A DNA stretch of 11,371 nt from Proteobacteria bacterium UBA5122 (GTDB lineage: Bacteria > Pseudomonadota > Gammaproteobacteria > Tenderiales > Tenderiaceae), in contig DHYU01000001.1 of NCBI GenBank assembly GCA_002415485.1, forward strand, positions 1-11,371. The letters run 5' to 3'. The position numbers were made by a program, and so were the translations under genes. Shown one piece after another: positions 7,532 through 11,371 of this stretch; the stretch's first letter is position 1; the number at the start of each line of letters is the position of its first letter. The notes under the pieces were generated by a model that was not told where the DNA came from, did not search any database, and saw nothing but the letters and a program-made list of their open reading frames with translations.

Positions 7532-8026
7532 ATGCAGATGTCACGCCGAGCCCGCCGCATGCAGCGCCACCACAAACGTGGTCGTAGCGCTGGGCTGAAT
7601 CTTGTTTCTTTGATGGATATCTTCACCATCCTTGTCTTCTTCCTGTTGGTCAATTCATCGGATGTCGATGTCATGCCCAACACAAAGACAATAGAGCTGC
7701 CGAAGTCTGTCGCCGAACAAAAACCAAAAGAAACTCTATTCATTGTCGTCAACGAACAAACACTGCTGGTTCAGGGACGCGCCGTCGCCAATGTCGAAGA
7801 GATTCTGGCCAGCGATGACAATCTGATCGCCAGTCTTAAAGACGAACTGGAATACCATGCGGCCAAGGCTGGCCTGCCTGCTGGTGAAGAAGAGCGTCGT
7901 GAGATTACCATCCTCGGCGACAAACAGATTTCATATCGTCTGCTGAAGAAAATCATGATCACGTGCAATAGCGTGAACTACAACAACATCTCACTGGCCG
8001 TGACCAAGAAGCATAAGGAAAGTTGA
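7532..8026 (+). CDS. ExbD/TolR-family protein 2 (keeps the proton-binding Asp)
   Basis: A 164-residue ExbD/TolR-type protein: a strongly basic start (residues 4-18), one membrane helix at about 24-41 (LVSLMDIFTILVFFLLV), and a periplasmic domain. Asp29 in SLMDIF aligns with the essential Asp25 of E. coli ExbD, so this is the proton-carrying member of the pair. The periplasmic half has the usual ExbD pattern (FIVVNEQTLLVQGRAV, and a final strand ISLAVTKK), with a longer insertion (about 100-125) between helix and strand elements. It begins two bases after the preceding stop with AGGGGG (7517-7522) nine bases upstream. A second ATG at 7538 would shorten it by two residues and cannot be excluded. 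It ends within a TGATG junction shared with the TonB-like gene, so all motor genes are translationally coupled. Confidence 0.92.
   Translation: MQMSRRARRMQRHHKRGRSAGLNLVSLMDIFTILVFFLLVNSSDVDVMPNTKTIELPKSVAEQKPKETLFIVVNEQTLLVQGRAVANVEEILASDDNLIASLKDELEYHAAKAGLPAGEEERREITILGDKQISYRLLKKIMITCNSVNYNNISLAVTKKHKES
8015..8020 (+). promoter_or_regulatory. Ribosome binding site that fixes the start of the TonB-like gene
   Basis: AAGGAA lies five bases before the ATG at 8026 but only two bases before an in-frame TTG at 8023. The spacing selects the ATG, which shares one base with the TGA stop (8024-8026) of the preceding ExbD gene. Confidence 0.8.
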
Positions 8027-9015
8027 TGTCACAGCAGCCTGCCGCCGTTTACGATCTACCCTGGGCGACACCTCAGCACGAGGAGAAACGTTTTCGCCTG
8101 ATCGTTGCTGTCGTCCTAACACTGGCAGTTGTAATGTCGGCAATATTGCAAAGCATCGACATTCCTGTTCAGCAGCGTGAAGAGGTAGAGGCCATTCCGC
8201 CACGCTTGGCAAAAATGATTCTTGAAAAGAAAAAGGTCGAGCCACCGCCGCCACCTCCTGTCGAGCTGGAAAAGCCCAAACCAGAAGAACTGGTGCCTGA
8301 GCCCAAGCCGGAAGAGAAAAAACCCGAGCCTAAGCCCGAGGAAAAGAAACCAGAGCCAAAGCCTGAGCCAAAACCGGCAGAAAAAACAACACAAGATATC
8401 GAAGCGGCCAAGAAAAAAGCTGCCAGCAGTGGCGTACTGGCAATGAAAGACATGCTGGCCGATCTGCGCGAGGCACAACCGGTTGAGACGCTCAGCGCCA
8501 AATCCTTGCAAACTGGCGGCACCGAACAAGCTGCCAAGAGCCGATCCATCCTTGCAGCCAATGCCAGCCGCGGCAGTGGTGGTATTGACACCTCAAAATT
8601 CGGCCGCTCGACAGCCGGTGCCGAACTGCAAGGCCACGAAAGTGCATCCTTCGATGACGTAATCGCCAATGTCGATGAAAATGCCCTCGCTGAAGGCGGT
8701 GGCGCAGAACCAGGCAAACTGACCAGCCGTACCGATGCCGAGATCCAAAAGATCTTCGACGCCAACAAACCTGGCATATTCACGTTGTATCAGCGCGAAT
8801 TACGACGCAATCCTCTCTTGCAGGGCAAGGTCGTATTTAAAATCACCATTTTACCTTCTGGCCAAGTTGATACCGCTGAGATCGTATCTTCCGAGCTAAA
8901 TCACGAAGCGCTGGAACGTAAATTGGTACTCAAAATCAAACAGATAGATTTCGGCGCAAAGAATGTTGATACCACCGTCGTCACCTATCCAATTGACTTC
9001 TTCCCTAATCAATAG
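8026..9015 (+). CDS. TonB-like energy transducer with AgmX/PglI-type C-terminal domain
   Basis: A 329-residue protein with TonB-like order: cytoplasmic start (1-22), one membrane anchor (about 23-43), a Pro/Glu/Lys-rich rigid arm (about 68-121, including PPPPPP and a tandem EPKPEEKKP repeat), a Gly/Ser/Ala-rich linker (about 132-236) and a C-terminal domain (about 237-329). That domain follows the AgmX/PglI C-terminal pattern: I-x-x-I-F at the start, LYQRELRRNPLLQGKV, FKITILPSGQV, IVSSELNHEALERKL, ending in TYPIDFFP. AgmX (GltJ) and its relatives act in the Myxococcus gliding machine. TonB-type proteins transmit inner-membrane proton energy across the periplasm. The two cysteines I remember from myxobacterial versions are absent (Leu254 and Lys299 fall there). 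The start at 8026 is chosen for its ribosome binding site. Last gene of the operon and the likely output arm of the ExbB/ExbD motor (inference). Confidence 0.88.
   Translation: MSQQPAAVYDLPWATPQHEEKRFRLIVAVVLTLAVVMSAILQSIDIPVQQREEVEAIPPRLAKMILEKKKVEPPPPPPVELEKPKPEELVPEPKPEEKKPEPKPEEKKPEPKPEPKPAEKTTQDIEAAKKKAASSGVLAMKDMLADLREAQPVETLSAKSLQTGGTEQAAKSRSILAANASRGSGGIDTSKFGRSTAGAELQGHESASFDDVIANVDENALAEGGGAEPGKLTSRTDAEIQKIFDANKPGIFTLYQRELRRNPLLQGKVVFKITILPSGQVDTAEIVSSELNHEALERKLVLKIKQIDFGAKNVDTTVVTYPIDFFPNQ
8299..8376 (+). repeat. In-gene tandem repeat encoding Glu-Pro-Lys-Pro arm
   Basis: Codons for EPKPEEKKP occur twice in tandem (residues 92-100 and 101-109), followed by EPKPEPKP (110-117). The codons differ between copies (GAG/GAA, CCC/CCA/CCG, AAA/AAG), so the peptide repeat is kept by selection rather than recent slippage. 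It forms the stiff charged arm typical of TonB/TolA-like proteins that span the periplasm. Confidence 0.85.
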
Positions 9016-9151
9016 CCCCCTTACCACATACATGGATTACAGATAGCATCTCAGCCGCCAATTCCCCCTATTTTCCTGCGCTATTTATTTTGCGCACGGT
9101 GGTCGCTATTCTGATTAGACGCAACGGAAATGTTTACACAAGGGGGGCACA

Positions 9152-11179
9152 ATGTCTGCTTTACTTACACCAGCGGTTAAATTGCTGAATCAGCTACGCT
9201 ATCCAGCAAAATTCGGACTCATCTTTGTCATGGTCTTTATTCCTTTGACCATCTTGAGCTATCTGCTCATTTCCTCACTCGACAAAGAAATCAACCTTCA
9301 CGAAAGTGAACGCGCAGGCCTCAGCTACATCAAAAATATCCGCCCGATGATCGCAGAGGTGCAACAGCATCGAGGCATGACTGCGGCCTACCTTAATGGC
9401 GATCAAAGCTTCAAGGCAAAAATCGTTCAAAAACGTAAAGAAGTCGATGCCGCACTGACATTGCTCGCCGACACCGACCATGCACTCGGTACGCGATTCT
9501 CAACAGAAGACAAACTGACCAGCATCAAGCGCCAATGGAGCGAGATCAAGGATAACAGCCTCACCATGCAGACTGCCGAAGCCATCGGCGCCCACACCCA
9601 GTTGATTGAGGACTTACTGACGCTCACCATATTCATCTCGGATGAGTCAGAGATCACGCTCGACCCCGTTCTCGACACTTATTACCTGGGGGATGCCCTC
9701 GTCAACAAACTCCCCATGCTGACAGAGGCAATGGGGCAATCACGAGCCATCGGTTCTGGCGTCGCCGCAGCAGGTGAGCTCAAGCCAGCTCAAGCCATCA
9801 AGCTGTCTGTGTTAGTTGATCGAATCGCGGCCAATAATCGCAGCTTAAGCGCCGGGCTCGACTCTGCAATGGAATTCAATCCCGAAGTTACGGCTGCGCT
9901 CAAACAATACGTAGAACAAAGCAACAACGCGATTCGCAACATAGAGCAACTCTTGAAAGAAAAGATCCTCAACGCCGACCAAATCACCATCAGCAGCAGC
10001 GAGGTATTTTCCGCCAGCACTCAGGCCATAGATCAAGCCTTTCTCCTGTTTGACAAGGCACTTCCCGTCATGGACAACCTGCTTGCAACACGCATTGAAA
10101 GCAAACAACAACTTAAATTCACGTCCATTGGCATTGCCATTGTCGTCCTGCTATTGATTGCTTATCTGTTTGCCGGATTCTATCGTGCAGTACAAGACAG
10201 CATTCAACGAGTCAATCAAGCCACACAGGCCATGGCCAACGGTGATCTTTCTGCTCGTTTGAATCTTCATAGCCGCGACGAAATGCAGCAGATCGCCGAT
10301 GCCTTTAACGATATGAGCAACCGAATACAACAACTAATCCGCAGCATTGTCGACAATGCCAACCAGCTAGCCACCGCCTCACAACAGGTGAGCAGCGCCG
10401 CCCAGGAAAGTGCTCGCAATCTGGAACGACAACGCCGCGAAACAGACATGGTCGCCACTGCGATGGAGGAAATGTCGAGCACCGTACACGAGGTGGCCAA
10501 CAATGCTGCAGGTGCCGCCGACGCCACCCAACAAGCCAACAGCGATGCTCATCACAGCATGCAAACAGTACAAAAATCCACCAAGGCCATTGCCGCCCTG
10601 GCGCAAGAGGTCGAACACACAGCACAGGCGATTCAACAACTTGAGCAAAGCAGTGAAAGCATCGGCACGATTCTTGATGTCATCAAAGGGATCGCCGAAC
10701 AAACCAACCTACTGGCACTCAATGCCGCAATCGAAGCAGCCCGTGCAGGCGAACAAGGGCGCGGCTTCGCAGTCGTCGCCGACGAAGTACGCACCCTCGC
10801 CAGCCGCACCCAAGAGTCCACGGCAGAAATTGAAACCATGATCACACGTCTACAGGACGGTGCACGCAAGGCAGTGGAAACGATGGACAGCAGCCGCGAA
10901 CGGGCCCAGAACAGTAATGAAGAAGCCAATCAGGCCATGCATAGCCTGGAATCAATCGTACAGATCATTACTCAGATTAATGATATGAACACGCAAATTG
11001 CCAGCGCGGCTGAAGAGCAGAATGTGACCAGCGCAGAAGTCACACGCAACATATCCACGATTCGCGACCTGGCGGAACAAAACTCGGCAGCAGCAGAGCA
11101 AACCAGCCGCAGCAGTGAGTCACTGAGCGAAATCGCCTCTCAGCTAAAACAGATGGTCAGTCGTTTCAAAATCAATTAA
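9152..11179 (+). CDS. Methyl-accepting chemotaxis protein
   Basis: A 675-residue transmembrane chemoreceptor. Order: TM1 at about 21-43, a large periplasmic helical ligand domain (about 44-322), TM2 at about 323-344, HAMP (about 345-398), and a cytoplasmic signalling coiled coil whose hairpin tip is unmistakable (IAEQTNLLALNAAIEAARAG, then EQGRGFAVVADEVRTLA, about 513-550). The tip binds CheA and CheW. The sensor domain contains EVQQHRGMTAAYLNGD (69-84) and LDPVLDTYYLGD (170-181), motifs I associate with all-helical NIT/four-helix-like sensors; the ligand is unknown. There is no C-terminal NWETF-like CheR/CheB tether; the protein ends RFKIN. A strong AGGGGGG (9141-9147) precedes the ATG. It lies 136 nt after the motor operon on the same strand, with no convincing promoter or terminator between, so it may be separately or jointly transcribed. 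Functional connection to the motor is possible but unproven. Confidence 0.95.
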   Translation: MSALLTPAVKLLNQLRYPAKFGLIFVMVFIPLTILSYLLISSLDKEINLHESERAGLSYIKNIRPMIAEVQQHRGMTAAYLNGDQSFKAKIVQKRKEVDAALTLLADTDHALGTRFSTEDKLTSIKRQWSEIKDNSLTMQTAEAIGAHTQLIEDLLTLTIFISDESEITLDPVLDTYYLGDALVNKLPMLTEAMGQSRAIGSGVAAAGELKPAQAIKLSVLVDRIAANNRSLSAGLDSAMEFNPEVTAALKQYVEQSNNAIRNIEQLLKEKILNADQITISSSEVFSASTQAIDQAFLLFDKALPVMDNLLATRIESKQQLKFTSIGIAIVVLLLIAYLFAGFYRAVQDSIQRVNQATQAMANGDLSARLNLHSRDEMQQIADAFNDMSNRIQQLIRSIVDNANQLATASQQVSSAAQESARNLERQRRETDMVATAMEEMSSTVHEVANNAAGAADATQQANSDAHHSMQTVQKSTKAIAALAQEVEHTAQAIQQLEQSSESIGTILDVIKGIAEQTNLLALNAAIEAARAGEQGRGFAVVADEVRTLASRTQESTAEIETMITRLQDGARKAVETMDSSRERAQNSNEEANQAMHSLESIVQIITQINDMNTQIASAAEEQNVTSAEVTRNISTIRDLAEQNSAAAEQTSRSSESLSEIASQLKQMVSRFKIN

Positions 11180-11203
11180 CAGCAATCTCAAACACACAGA
11201 CAA

Positions 11204-11230
11204 GAGCGGGTGTTATAACAACACCCGCTC
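11204..11230. terminator. Perfect hairpin between convergent genes, possible terminator
   Basis: GAGCGGGTGTT (11204-11214) pairs exactly with AACACCCGCTC (11220-11230) around a five-base loop. It begins 24 nt after the chemoreceptor stop. Neither flank has a clean T-run: the plus-strand flank is CATGCCTCC, while reading the minus strand the stem is followed by TTGTCTGTGTGTTTG, which is moderately T-rich. It may work as a terminator for the minus-strand gene, as an RNA 3'-end protector, or in both directions. The minus-strand gene's stop codon lies at its loop. Confidence 0.6.
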
Positions 11231-11371
11231 CATGCCTCCGCTGGCGACACGATCAACAAACTGTTTCTGCCAGCCATCACCCATCAGCTGTTTAACCAGC
11301 TCAACCACGATGTAACTCGCTTCAACGCCGGTATCATCCCGATAACGACTCAAACCCTGCTGACATGCAGG
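11213..11371 (-). CDS. C-terminal 52 residues of an unrecognised protein (5' end outside window)
   Basis: Read on the minus strand from the window edge, an uninterrupted frame encodes 52 residues, beginning PACQQGLSRYRDDTGVEASY and ending GGMERVLL, with stop TAA at 11215-11213. It is too short for the standard ORF length threshold. Its composition is like that of a real protein: amphipathic helix ASYIVVELVKQLMGD, then GWQKQFVDRVASGGMERVLL. I do not recognise the family. It converges with the chemoreceptor gene, with a 33-nt gap between the two stop codons, and its last six codons form one arm of the hairpin at 11204-11230. That intimate fit of hairpin and stop codon supports it being a true gene end. 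Could be any small cytoplasmic protein; no function proposed. Confidence 0.65.
   Translation of the reverse strand, partial: PACQQGLSRYRDDTGVEASYIVVELVKQLMGDGWQKQFVDRVASGGMERVLL

Noticed and set aside
8023..8025. TTG start codon for the TonB-like gene
   Set aside because: The ATG immediately following has proper spacing (five bases) from AAGGAA; TTG would be only two bases away.
8299..8376. Repeat array as a CRISPR or mobile-element feature
   Set aside because: It is an in-frame peptide repeat with diverged codons inside a TonB-like gene, with no spacer structure.
8169..8783. Long minus-strand open frame (204 codons) opposite the TonB-like gene
   Set aside because: It is the low-complexity Gly/Ser/Phe-rich antisense of the Pro/Glu/Lys repeat region, lies opposite a confidently identified gene, and shows no recognisable domain.
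6361..9015. Tol-Pal system (tolQ-tolR-tolA)
   Set aside because: There are two distinct ExbD/TolR proteins, no TolB, Pal or YbgF, and the last protein ends in an AgmX/PglI-type domain rather than a TolA domain III.
9016..9151. Promoter or terminator between the TonB-like gene and the chemoreceptor gene
   Set aside because: A short inverted repeat (TGCGC at 9077-9081, GCGCA at 9092-9096) has only five pairs and no T-run. TTGCGC (9090-9095) with GATTAG (9113-9118) is a weak sigma70 match, and I found no sigma28 or sigma54 box.

Overview
The window looks like chromosomal DNA of a chemolithoautotrophic gammaproteobacterium. It opens with the 3' end of a proteobacterial-type phosphoribulokinase, the Calvin-cycle enzyme that makes RuBP. 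Gene density, codon use and protein families look uniform throughout. I see no mobile elements, tRNA or rRNA genes, CRISPR arrays or signs of recent transfer.

Layout: (1) 2-397, phosphoribulokinase C-terminus, closed by a strong UUCG-tetraloop terminator at 419-444. (2) 398-613, an intergenic region with an operator-like palindrome. (3) 614-9015, nine tightly packed plus-strand genes, mostly overlapping or a few bases apart with a largest gap of 59 nt, so probably one operon. They encode an exported small beta-rich protein, an exported TPR protein, a 946-residue TPR lipoprotein, a 201-residue TPR lipoprotein, a tiny exported protein, one ExbB/TolQ-type channel protein, two different ExbD/TolR-type proteins, and a TonB-like protein with an AgmX/PglI-type C-terminal domain. 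(4) 9152-11179, a methyl-accepting chemotaxis protein. (5) 11213-11371, the 3' end of an unrecognised convergent gene on the minus strand, with a perfect hairpin at 11204-11230 between the two convergent genes.

The operon is the main interest. One TolQ-like protein, two TolR-like proteins, TPR envelope proteins and a TonB/AgmX-like transducer is the composition of the Agl-Glt (gliding) and Nfs (spore coat) envelope machines of Myxococcus xanthus. It differs from a housekeeping Tol-Pal system (no TolB, Pal or YbgF) and from a simple siderophore ExbB-ExbD-TonB set. The inferred picture is a proton-driven inner-membrane motor (ExbB plus a hetero-pair of ExbDs) passing force through the proline-rich TonB-like arm to periplasmic and outer-membrane-anchored TPR lipoproteins, for surface polymer handling, surface motility or another envelope task that the sequence does not reveal. 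In the ExbD pair only the second protein keeps the proton-binding Asp; the first has Asn there. The ExbB protein lacks the TM3 glutamate of E. coli ExbB.
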